Shown: positions 56,191-64,000 of the stretch, one piece after another
Position numbering within the stretch: position 1 is the first letter of the stretch
Layout of the letters: each line of letters begins with the position of its first letter
NCBI GenBank assembly: GCA_963978895.1
Contig: OZ022240.1
Span: forward strand, 18,839,983 to 18,903,982
Length of the DNA stretch: 64,000 nucleotides
DNA from: Erpobdella octoculata
Taxonomy: Eukaryota; Annelida; Clitellata; Hirudinida; Erpobdellidae
Direction: 5' to 3'
Notes under the pieces: model-generated
What the model was told of the DNA's origin: nothing
The model's database searches: none
What the model saw: the letters and a program-made list of their open reading frames with translations, nothing else
Made by a program: the position numbers and the translations under genes

Positions 56191-57056
56191 TTACTATATA
56201 CTACAACCATTTACTTTGTTATATCCAAAGTTTGCTGTATCCGTAGTTTGCCAAAAATTTTTGTTCAATACATACCATGATTTTGTTCTTAACAAATTAA
56301 GAGTAAAGATATTCCCTTTGCCACGCTGCGATAAGATCAAAAACATTTTTTGTAAACTAAATTGGATTAATGATTCATTGTTAAGATAAAAAAAACTCAG
56401 GGCTACCTGTTCAAGTGTTGTTGAGAAATAATGCGTGCTTTTTGCTGTAGATATTTTGTCATCAAAGGTAAACACTGAACAAGTAAGACATTAGACTCGC
56501 TCTGGTTATTTAGGAAATATACACAAAGTTCGAATGCTATCAGGACTTGATAATCAAGTGTTTCCTTTGGTATTGGAATTGGGATGATGGGATACATTTA
56601 CATTTCTTCATATGAATTTGGGCATGCAAACCACTTTGTTATAAGCAAAATTTCGTCACAACCGACTTCGTAATAACCAGAGTTGCTACAATGCTTTAAA
56701 GGCCAATTTTTGTTCATGCCGACAAATTCATTAGTTACTAAAACAAATACTCAGAGTATCAATTAGCTCAGGGTTTCTTAAAAGTTTAAAAAATAAAAAT
56801 TTTAAATTTGAAACAAATATTCTATACAATTTTAATTTCTGCGGAGAATAGTTAGAAAATTTTAAAAATCTTTAATTTTGGCAATGCTTGTATTTTTAAA
56901 TCTTTTATTTTAACTTCACCGTGTTTGCTTGCTTAAACCATAAGTTGGGACCTTCCCGTTATCCAATCGAGTTGAAATTTGGTGGGCTTATTTGTTGCTG
57001 TGGACCTTACATTCTATTCAATTGAATTCCTGGTGGGGGATGCAATTTCAAAATTG
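56191..57056. other. No gene recognised
   Basis: AT-rich with no confident coding. The last part (from about 56940) may be the 5' portion of the LINE whose reverse transcriptase begins at 57057. Confidence 0.35.
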
Positions 57057-57177
57057 GGTAAGGGGTATTTTTCAGAAAAAATTTGAAAAACTCCTGATGA
57101 AATTTTCTTTACTTAATAACAGACAGTTTGGTTTTCGAAAGGGTCACTCAACTTTTATGCCATTGATTTTGTTATAA
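57057..57177 (+). pseudogene. LINE reverse transcriptase, 5' part, cut by the CR1 insertion
   Basis: FEKLLMKFSLLNNRQFGFRK then GHSTFMPLILL is the conserved block before RT motif A in jockey/CR1-like LINEs. It stops at 57177, where the minus-strand CR1 element begins, and the same RT resumes at about 61640. Confidence 0.85.
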
Positions 57178-57319
57178 TAATAATAATAATAATGTTTATT
57201 TTCTACAGCATAGTGTCACCTGACGCTATGCGATGCCGGACCCCTATCGAGGTCTTCAGCTACTATTAAAGTAGCTTCGGCTATGGTAGAACCTTACTAA
57301 ACAAAAACAAAATGAAAAT

Positions 57320-58732
57320 TCAGTTCAATAAATTCACAAGTTTTAAATGAAAATCGTCCTTTCTGTAATATTCAATCAAAAAGGTGTCAAGCTTGTTTTT
57401 GAAAGCATTAACTGAATTGGTGCAAGTTATTTCGTTCGGCAGTACGTTCCAAATTGCCAGGACTCTGTTGCTGAAGAAGTGTTCACGGGGTCGATAGTTT
57501 GTAATGGCTTCTCGTTTCAGACGATGATCATTATTTGCACGAATACCACCAGCTGGTCCATCTATCCTTGCTGAAGGAAACGGTTGATTTGGGTTAACCC
57601 AATTGACTTTGTTAAACCCCTTGACAATTTTAAAATATTGTATGAGGTCTCCTCTAGTCATTCTCTCAAACAAATAAGGAAGGCCGATTGCAGCCAGTCT
57701 CTCAGAATAAGGCAATGATCGAATTTGAGGAATTAATTTGGTTGCATTGCGTTGAACAGATTCGAGTGATATTATGTCTTCTATTCTGCAAGGTTTCCAC
57801 ACAGAAGCACAGTATTCAAGGTGAGGTCTTACATATGTGCTAAAGAGGATTTTCAATGTGTGAGTCGTCCAGTAAATGAACGTGCGCTTGAGTGTTGCAA
57901 GCGCCGCATAAGCTTTCGCCTTCGAGTTCTCTATTTGATTCGTCCAGCTTAGTTTGTTGTCAACGTAGATGCCCAGATCACGCTCAACCATGGTTTCGCT
58001 GAGGATGTGGGAATGTCCATCAGCATCGGTCATTGTAAACTTCTGGTGTATGTGGTGCGGATCCATCGCGTCCAAAGGAAAGTTTAAAAATTCGGTGTCC
58101 TCAATAAAGCCAGTGTTAAGAACGTTGCACTTACGTTTTTCAAAATACATGACTTTACATTTATCTTCGTTAAAGCACATGAGCCATTCGTGAGACCATT
58201 TTGTTAGCATATCAAGGTCCCTCTGTAGCAATGATCGGTCATTTGCGTTGCGGATGATAGCAATGAGTTTTGTGTCGTCGGCGAAAAGCTTGCAGAAATG
58301 ATGAACCAGAAGTGGCATGTCGTTGATGAAAATGACAAAAAGTAGAGGCCCTAGCACAGAGCCCTGAGGCACACCGCTAAGGACTTTTTTCCAGCCTGAA
58401 GCATGCGTGCCCATAATCACTCTCTGATGTCTGTTCGAAAGGAATGCTTTTATCCAATTGTTAGTTTTGGCGTCGAATCCAAGTGCTTTAATTTTAGTGA
58501 GTAGATGTTCGTGACACACTTTGTCGAATGCCTTTGCAAAATCAAGAAGAACCATGATGACTTCGTGACGTTTGGACATTGCGTATGTTATGATATCAAG
58601 AGATTCTAAAAGATTTGTAGTGCAGGACTTGGAGAACACAAATCCATGTTGATTCGGACTGATGAGATTATTGTCTACTAGAAACTTAAGCATAGAGCTT
58701 CTGATTATCTTCTCCATCACCTTGCAGAGCAC
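57320..58732 (-). CDS. LINE ORF2, reverse transcriptase and C-terminal part
   Basis: Continues ORF2 after the homopolymer shift. It has LISPNQHGFVFSKSC, motif A VLLDFAKAFDKV (about 61-73), motif B SGVPQGSVLGPLLF (119-132), motif C LFADDTKLI (149-157), RDLGIYVDNKLSW, and a thumb/C-terminal domain ending NVLPNEITCTNSVNAFKNKL. FADD and SGVPQGS are intact, so the RT is catalytically plausible. Frame 470 residues, ends TGA/TAA-type stop at 57320. The nominal start at MLCKVMEK is not a real initiation site. Confidence 0.92.
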   Translation of the reverse strand: MLCKVMEKIIRSSMLKFLVDNNLISPNQHGFVFSKSCTTNLLESLDIITYAMSKRHEVIMVLLDFAKAFDKVCHEHLLTKIKALGFDAKTNNWIKAFLSNRHQRVIMGTHASGWKKVLSGVPQGSVLGPLLFVIFINDMPLLVHHFCKLFADDTKLIAIIRNANDRSLLQRDLDMLTKWSHEWLMCFNEDKCKVMYFEKRKCNVLNTGFIEDTEFLNFPLDAMDPHHIHQKFTMTDADGHSHILSETMVERDLGIYVDNKLSWTNQIENSKAKAYAALATLKRTFIYWTTHTLKILFSTYVRPHLEYCASVWKPCRIEDIISLESVQRNATKLIPQIRSLPYSERLAAIGLPYLFERMTRGDLIQYFKIVKGFNKVNWVNPNQPFPSARIDGPAGGIRANNDHRLKREAITNYRPREHFFSNRVLAIWNVLPNEITCTNSVNAFKNKLDTFLIEYYRKDDFHLKLVNLLN

Positions 58733-60518
58733 CGAAGTTAGGGAAACAGGACGATAGTTTACAGCTGTAACTTTTGACCCTTTTTTTTTTTAAAATAGGA
58801 GATATGTTGGCGAGAGACCAGGAAACTGGAATTTCACCTTCGTCATATGACCTGTTGAAGATAAGCGAGATAGGCAGTGAAAGTGATGAAGAGCATTCAG
58901 AGAGTATGAAAGGATGAATATTGTCAGTGCCCGCTGGCTTTTTCCTATCAAGTTTTCTGAGAAGATTTCCAATTGCTGTTGAATCAAACACAGAAGAGTC
59001 TATTCCCTCAAACCATTTGTCTGAGCTTACTACCCGAGGAATAGACTCAATGGGTTTGTCCGAGCCAAAAGCTGAAAAGAACTGATCATTAAGAATTTCT
59101 ACGATTTCATTTTTGTCAGTTGTAAGTGATCCGTCAGCTCGGCTTAGCGATCTTATTCTGTCTTTATTCCTCTTATGACTATTGATGTAGTTATATAGAG
59201 GCTTTAAACTAGACTTACAACTATCAGCAATTGACCTCTCATAGTTTATGATAGCCTTGAAGACTTGCTTTTTCACCAGACGACAAGCTTTGTTGAATTG
59301 ATATTTGAGTAGTTTTTTTTTAGAGAGTGAGGCAGCTCTCCAGGCGACAAAAGCTTTGTATTTGGCTTTAATGGCAATTTCGACCCCCTTGTTGAACCAC
59401 TTAGCATCAAATTTCTGAAGAAGAGTAGATTTTCGTTTTGGGATGAACTTATTGCAGCCGAACTCGAAGTATTCCAGAAAAATATCATAACATTCGTTTG
59501 TTGTCTTTCCAGCCAGAAACAATCGCCAGTCAATGCTGCTAAAATATTTGTTGAGTTCCATATAGTTGCCTTTTTCAAATGCAGGTCTGAGAAGAACAGA
59601 ACTAGTAGTGTTGGCTCCTAGGTAAAGTTCCCAGTAAAGAGAAGAGTGGAGATGCATCTTGTCAGATAGACTAATAGGTTCGTGGAGCTGAACATCAAAG
59701 ATTGAAAGAGGATCGTTGACAAAAATAAGATCAAGTGTATTTTCGCCAAGCGTAGGTTCAGTAACGGCTTGTGTTAAGAAGTTGGTATTAATATTTTCAA
59801 GAAATTTCTTAGATGTTTCATCCAAATTTTTCAGAATTCCACCGTCGTTGTTCCAATAGATGTTAGGGTAGTTAAAATCACCAACAATCAGTAGGTTGTC
59901 GTATTTTCTTTCGTTGACTAGCTGGGTCGCACGCATTATTGAGCGATTGATCTCATCATTTATGGATTCTGAGTAGTATTTTGACGTAGTTGGTGGCCTA
60001 TAGATGCATCCGATTAGGAGTTTTACTTTTCCGATTGGTACTGTACACCATATTTGTTCACTTGTGTGTCCTATTAGAATCAAATCGTTTATTTCAGAAG
60101 CTTCGAAGTCGTTTCGTACGTAAATGGCAACTCCCCCGTGACTGTCTTTTTTGGTTCTCGATTTGACAAAGTGGCTGTAGTTTTGAATTTCGAGCGTGAG
60201 GTCTTTGTGGAACCAGGTTTCAGAGAAACATAGTAGTTCTGGATATACGAGAGCTTTCAATTTAAAATTCAGTTCATCCATTTTATTTAACAAAGAGGTA
60301 GCATTGGCATAGAAGCATCTTATAGAAAGTTCATTCTTACGAGCGTTAACTGTTTGATTTTGCTTCCCAGAGCCTGATGATGAAGTAATATGGTTGGGGT
60401 GATTTATGAAATATTTGGAAATGGTATTTTCGTTAGTGACTGATGCTGAGTTGACCAAATGAAGTGATTTGTTTGACAAGGAAGAGTATTGATGAATCCG
60501 ATGTGTTGGAAGCGGCAT
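58686..60518 (-). CDS. LINE ORF2, endonuclease and first part of reverse transcriptase
   Basis: An AP-like endonuclease spans about residues 64-295: ANATSL (Asn72), SETWF (Glu100), YRPP (173), GDFNYPNI (Asp214), TLDLIFVN (261). The usual SDH motif near 285 reads SDK, so the catalytic His appears replaced. The linker and RT start follow (LDRKKPAGTDNIHPFILSEC, PVSWSLANISPILKK). The frame is lost at an 11-A run (58781-58791): after ISPILKK the last 30 or so residues are out of frame. The true frame continues in the entry at 57320-58732. The element is complete apart from this indel. Confidence 0.9.
   Translation of the reverse strand: MPLPTHRIHQYSSLSNKSLHLVNSASVTNENTISKYFINHPNHITSSSGSGKQNQTVNARKNELSIRCFYANATSLLNKMDELNFKLKALVYPELLCFSETWFHKDLTLEIQNYSHFVKSRTKKDSHGGVAIYVRNDFEASEINDLILIGHTSEQIWCTVPIGKVKLLIGCIYRPPTTSKYYSESINDEINRSIMRATQLVNERKYDNLLIVGDFNYPNIYWNNDGGILKNLDETSKKFLENINTNFLTQAVTEPTLGENTLDLIFVNDPLSIFDVQLHEPISLSDKMHLHSSLYWELYLGANTTSSVLLRPAFEKGNYMELNKYFSSIDWRLFLAGKTTNECYDIFLEYFEFGCNKFIPKRKSTLLQKFDAKWFNKGVEIAIKAKYKAFVAWRAASLSKKKLLKYQFNKACRLVKKQVFKAIINYERSIADSCKSSLKPLYNYINSHKRNKDRIRSLSRADGSLTTDKNEIVEILNDQFFSAFGSDKPIESIPRVVSSDKWFEGIDSSVFDSTAIGNLLRKLDRKKPAGTDNIHPFILSECSSSLSLPISLIFNRSYDEGEIPVSWSLANISPILKKKRVKSYSCKLSSCFPNFGALQGDGEDNQKLYA
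58781..58791 (-). other. Frameshifting homopolymer (11 A on the coding strand)
   Basis: The only lesion in LINE ORF2. With a run length differing by one or two bases (in the right direction) the two frames would join. It may be a true mutation or a sequencing artefact. Confidence 0.7.
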
Positions 60519-60586
60519 ATAAAGAATGCAAAGCTGAGTTACTGTGATGTTGGGGTGGCAAGTCGAGACTTTGGTTGAGAGTACTT

Positions 60587-61390
60587 TTAGGTAGGTTTAA
60601 GAAATACTTTTCTAACTGTGCCATCGCGAATGGCCCAGTAGAATTTCTTTCCATCTTCAATCCCGAAACGCCTCCCATTTTCGTCAGACCCGTCAAGACA
60701 ATCGTTTCTCGAGTTTCTTTCTTTACGAAGGACTCTCTCTGCATCTCGTTGTGCCACTGTTTTGTCTTCGTTTACGTAAATCCCATTCATGTTGCTGTGT
60801 TGCCGTAGTTTTCGGGCGTTGGAGCAAGCTTTTTGTTTCGCTTCGGTGCTTTTGAGCTCGAGAATAATTAGCTCACTCTTCTCACTCGACGATGACACAG
60901 CACTATCTTTTCTCTTTAAACGCGCTTGTCTCTTAACATCTGCTCTTTTTATTTGTAAAACGTTTAAAATTTCATCAACCTTTGTTATGTCATCTCTATC
61001 AGCATCTTGATCAGTTCCACTCTTTGCAACTCCGTGGATAATCACATTGCGCTCAATTTGTTGTGAACGAGTCTTTTCTTTTCTGACCGCAGCAAGTACC
61101 GCAATTTCAACCGGCGATTGTTTTTCATTTGGATTAGCATTAGCAATGGCTGCATAGGAAAAGAATTGGTTGTCGGGTGACAAATTTAATTTCGATGCCT
61201 CGAGTTCCTGGATTCTGTTTTCTTTCTGGGTTAATGAGACCTTCAGTTCAGCCACAGTAGATTTGAGTAAACCAACTTCTGTTACAAGCGCCGCAAGCCA
61301 AGTGTCGATGTTTTCTAGCGTCACTGGCTGACCTGCGTACAGCTCAATTCTACTTTTGATATCGTTCGCACTTTTTGGTGGCATTTTCAA
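60587..61390 (-). CDS. LINE ORF1 protein, coiled coil plus nucleic-acid-binding domain
   Basis: A 267-residue intact frame. Residues 40-70 form a leucine-heptad-like helix (LVTEVGLLKSTVAELKVSLT). Residues 110-235 have the L1-ORF1p/CR1-like layout: RNVIIHGVAKSG, DEILNVLQIKRADVKRQARL, LIILELKSTEAKQKACSNAR, NGIYVNEDKTVAQRDAERVL. The C-terminus has RFGIEDGKKFYWAIRDGTVR. By family it binds LINE RNA and forms the transposition particle with ORF2. It lies 69 nt upstream of ORF2 on the same transcript. The start at MKMPPKS is the first ATG of the frame. No defects. Confidence 0.88.
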   Translation of the reverse strand: MKMPPKSANDIKSRIELYAGQPVTLENIDTWLAALVTEVGLLKSTVAELKVSLTQKENRIQELEASKLNLSPDNQFFSYAAIANANPNEKQSPVEIAVLAAVRKEKTRSQQIERNVIIHGVAKSGTDQDADRDDITKVDEILNVLQIKRADVKRQARLKRKDSAVSSSSEKSELIILELKSTEAKQKACSNARKLRQHSNMNGIYVNEDKTVAQRDAERVLRKERNSRNDCLDGSDENGRRFGIEDGKKFYWAIRDGTVRKVFLKPT

Positions 61391-61639
61391 ATGCAGTTAA
61401 AAAATCAATTAAAGATAGAGTAACCACGAAATTAGTGATAAATACAGTGCTGAGCAGTAATAGGTTAATAACGTTCGGCGGCGAAGCTTATAAAAACGTT
61501 CGGTAAAGTGAAAATTATTGGTGCAAACGAGTGTGAAACTATTATTTAATTAATAAAAGTTATAAAACTAGAAATTATAATGTTATAAGATGTTCAAATA
61601 GAAAATCAAGGGCATGAGAAATAAACACGCCATACTTGC

Positions 61640-62804
61640 TTACATAGAATTCATACATATAATCGAGAATTGCAGAAGCAGTTGAACATGGTGAATATTC
61701 TATTGGTATATTTCTTGATTTAGCCAAAGCTTTCGACACTGTTGATCAAAATCTGTTAATTGATAAGTTGTCTTTTTATGGTTTTCGAGGTTGTGTGTTA
61801 GACTGGCTTAAGGATTATTTACAAAACAGGAAACAGTTAGTTGAATTTAAGGGTTCAAGATCATTTTCTCGTGATATTTTATGTGGTGTACCTCAAGGTT
61901 CAATTTTGGGGCCTTGCTTTTCATCATTTACATTAATGATCTACTGAAGGCTTCTTCATTGGTTGAATTTTTATTATTTGCTGATGACACGAGTATTTTT
62001 GCTTCAGGTAATTGCATGAGTGACTTAATCTCAATTATGAATAATGAACTCGTGAGTATTGATGAATGGTTCCGAACTAATAAACTATCATTAAACATGG
62101 ATAAAACTAATTATATTCTTTTTCGTACTAGGCATAAAGCTTCTTATTGTGATAACATTCTTAATATAAACGGTTATCCTATCAGATGTGTATCTTCCAT
62201 TAAATTCTTGGGTGTTATAATAGATGAACATTTGGACTGGTCCAAGCATATCTCTTTTATTGAATCGAAAATTTCCAAAAACATAGGTGTCATTTACAAA
62301 ATTAGTGGATTTGTTGACAAAAAAATATTAAAATTACTGTATTATTCATTGATTTACCCCTATTTTACATACTGCAATATAGTTTGGGCAGCTAACTATC
62401 CAACAAGATTAAGAGGACTACACATTCTTCAAAAGAAAGCGGTTCGCATCATTTTTCATTTGCCATATCGAGCCCCAACTGGGCCGACAATTCTTGTGAA
62501 TGATCTTCTAGACATACATCAATTAAATAAATTTCAAATTTGCCTTTTTATGTTCCAATATAATAGTGGAGAATTACCTAATGTGTTCATTCATATGTTC
62601 AAGAAAACTTCGGAGATCCATACATTTGCTTTGCGATCATCAATCAACTATAGATCTGATTTTTGTGGTACTACTTTCAAAAGTTTTTCTATTTGCAGTC
62701 GGGGACCTCGGTTGTATAACTCCCTTTCAGTTCATTTAAAATCAATTAAATCAATAACACTGTTTAAAAAATGTTTGAAATCTTTCATTTTACTTTCAAA
62801 TTGA
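61640..62804 (+). pseudogene. LINE reverse transcriptase, 3' part, after the CR1 insertion
   Basis: Resumes at IAEAVEHGEYSIGIFLDLAK and AFDTVDQNLLIDKLSFYGFR (motif A), then LCGVPQGSILGP (motif B). A one-base deletion near 61911 shifts frame, and it continues as LLFIIYINDLLKASSLVEFL, LFADDTSIFASGNC (motif C), VSSIKFLGVIIDEHLDWSKH and WAANYPTRLRGLHILQKKAV. It ends at a stop at 62802-62804. This is the second half of the LINE that begins at 57057. It has RT motifs A, B and C intact apart from the two breaks. Confidence 0.9.
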
Positions 62805-63205
62805 TCACATGTCTCTTTCTCAGCTTGTTTGTTTCTTACCTTAATTCTATATTCTTAACTTTTCTTATTATTATATACCTATTTCTCAACTCTTGGTTCA
62901 TTGATGATTTGATTTCTCTGCTTGTCTTTCAACTCGAATAGCCTTAATCTAAATCTATATTACTCTTGAAATGAAATCTGAAGACTTGTATTTTATTTTT
63001 TTTTCTTTCAATGAGATTGATTTTGTGTTTCTGTTTGTGGTTTATTCTTATTTTTATTATTTACTATAAGGATATCCCCTAGATGGGAAGTAATTCCCTT
63101 GGGAGAATCCTTTTGGGTGATGTTTATTTTGTTGTACTTTTTCTTGTGATCTGTTTTTTTTTCTTATCATCATCCCAATAAACAAATTAAACCAAAAAAA
63201 AAAAA
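62805..63205 (+). other. LINE 3' UTR with A-run
   Basis: AT-rich UTR. AATAAAC lies at about 63177, followed by an A12 run near 63195. It is the 3' end of the LINE at 57057-62804; unlike the CR1 element it has a poly-A-like tail. Confidence 0.65.
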
Positions 63206-63434
63206 GAGTAAAAAAACAGAAATATTCAGAAGACTGTGTTAAGTATTGTTTCACTTTTATCACTGACAAACAGGGGTGCAGCCAGAAATTTTTTTCGGGG
63301 GTTGGGTGGGGGGAAAACTGATTAGTTAGGAATTTTACTGAGAAATTTATGACCCACAAAAGTCAAGGTTTAACGACAGTTCCAGCAATAATTAGCAATA
63401 ACAAACCATAAGACATTTAATTTAGAACAGTAAA

Positions 63435-63719
63435 TTACAATATGAAATTCAGCCGACGTTTTTTCTGCAAAAAAATGTCAATGACAGTTTCTTCATTAAT
63501 GTTAAGGTCGCCATTGATAGTCATCTGGGCAAACCCATTCAGCCTTGTCTGGCCCATTGTGGTGCGTAGATAAGATTTGAGTCTGAGCATAGTTGAGAAG
63601 GATCTCTCGGCTGTCGCGGAAGAAAGGGGGCAAGTGGTGAAGAGTTTCAGCAGCGTATTTATCTGCGGATAGATGGAATATTGACAATGTTGCAGAGCAT
63701 CAACTCGGTATGTGGTCAC
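63435..63719 (-). pseudogene. hAT transposase C-terminus (dimerisation region)
   Basis: Reads SIYPQINTLLKLFTTCPLSS, ATAERSFSTMLRLKSYLRTT, MGQTRLNGFAQMTINGDLNI. YP.I..LL.....PLSSATAERSFS.M...K..LR..M...RL is the hAT dimerisation motif of the TTF/ZMYM-like transposase group. The frame ends at a stop at 63435 and its upstream coding continues past 63719 or is lost. Flanking DNA toward 63.7-63.85 kb contains gggtcgggtc repeats. Confidence 0.85.
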
Positions 63720-63737
63720 TCTGACAAGTGGATCCTA

Positions 63738-63840
63738 GCCAACGTGGGTCGGGTCGGGTCAAAAACAGGTGGGTCAGGTCACAAAAGAAAAAACAATAAT
63801 AGGTCGGGACGGGTCAGATTTTTTGGTGGGTAGGGTTTTC
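63738..63840. repeat. gggtcgggtc repeats and subterminal DNA
   Basis: Degenerate ggtcgggtca motifs (acgtgggtcgggtcgggtca, gtgggtcaggtcac) recur. They may be subterminal sequence of a hAT element. A run of 13-14 G occurs at 63984-63997. Confidence 0.5.
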
Positions 63841-64000
63841 AAAAATAGATCCATGGACAACTCTCACCTTAACATTTTTGATAATTTAATTAATATTTAA
63901 TTTGCAAAATAATTGTTAACTCAAATATGTCTCAAAAACACGGGCACGCTCGTTACTTCAACATCGACATTGGCAAGCTTTCGGGGGGGGGGGGGGCGGC

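Larger units (their letters stand above)
57178..61620 (-). mobile_element. CR1-like LINE, nearly intact, full length
   Basis: A complete non-LTR retrotransposon, minus strand: 5' UTR (61391-61620), ORF1 (61390-60587), ORF2 (60518-57320, one frameshift), a short 3' UTR (gataggggtccggcatcgca) and an (ATT)6-7 tail. It sits in the middle of another LINE's reverse transcriptase. High coding integrity implies a recent insertion. Confidence 0.93.

Noticed and set aside
63984..63997. Poly-G run as a telomeric or regulatory G-quadruplex
   Set aside because: A single homopolymer at the window edge is more likely a sequencing/assembly edge or simple slippage; there is no repeated G-tract pattern.

Overview
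This 64 kb window is AT-rich invertebrate (metazoan) DNA. It has GT-AG spliced exons and no operon-like gene layout, and several classes of transposon are nested in one another. I cannot name the species. The mix of hAT, Helitron and LINE elements, short-repeat-tailed SINEs and foldback elements fits an aquatic invertebrate such as a cnidarian or mollusc, but that is inference.

Host genes. The one clearly intact host gene is on the minus strand (about 3.7-19.2 kb). It is an orthologue of the Sac1-type phosphoinositide phosphatase SACM1L. I traced fourteen exons by homology, splice sites and phase, and they join in frame for about 480 codons, including the catalytic Cys-X5-Arg motif. The first exon and the last exons (C-terminal membrane anchor) were not found. 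Its introns hold a full LINE, two hAT elements, a short Helitron, an eIF4A pseudogene and a repeat-family pseudogene. A single 153-nt exon at 47.57-47.72 kb, possibly WSC-like, may belong to a second gene.

Layout. 0.2-2.5 kb: hAT element with a BED-finger exon. 3.7-19.2 kb: SACM1L. 20.4-27.2 kb: hAT/MULE-like MITEs, a tRNA-derived SINE, a solo LTR, 400-bp tandem repeats and a 1.1 kb long-TIR element. 27.7-35.9 kb: cluster of one Helitron family with conserved TC and hairpin-CTAG ends, internal VNTRs and very large microsatellites, including (CTGA)245. 36-38.6 kb: LTR fragment and two ORF1-only retroelements. 38.8-40.2 kb: Helitron 3' ends, one preceded by a coding fragment of an autonomous Helitron. 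40.2-46.1 kb: four foldback transposons whose arms are arrays of a short tandem repeat. 46.1-56.2 kb: a small Helitron, hAT transposase fragments, a Helitron-type Pif1 helicase pseudogene and a hAT element containing a SINE. 57-63.2 kb: a nearly intact CR1-like LINE inserted in the reverse transcriptase of another LINE. 63.4-63.7 kb: hAT transposase C-terminus.

Most long open frames in the repeats (SVSQ, YIYI, YVCM, DKMF) are translations of simple sequence, not genes. The most unusual structures are the Helitron family with microsatellite expansions at its 5' end, the foldback elements with 9-bp target duplications, and the ORF1-only retroelements.
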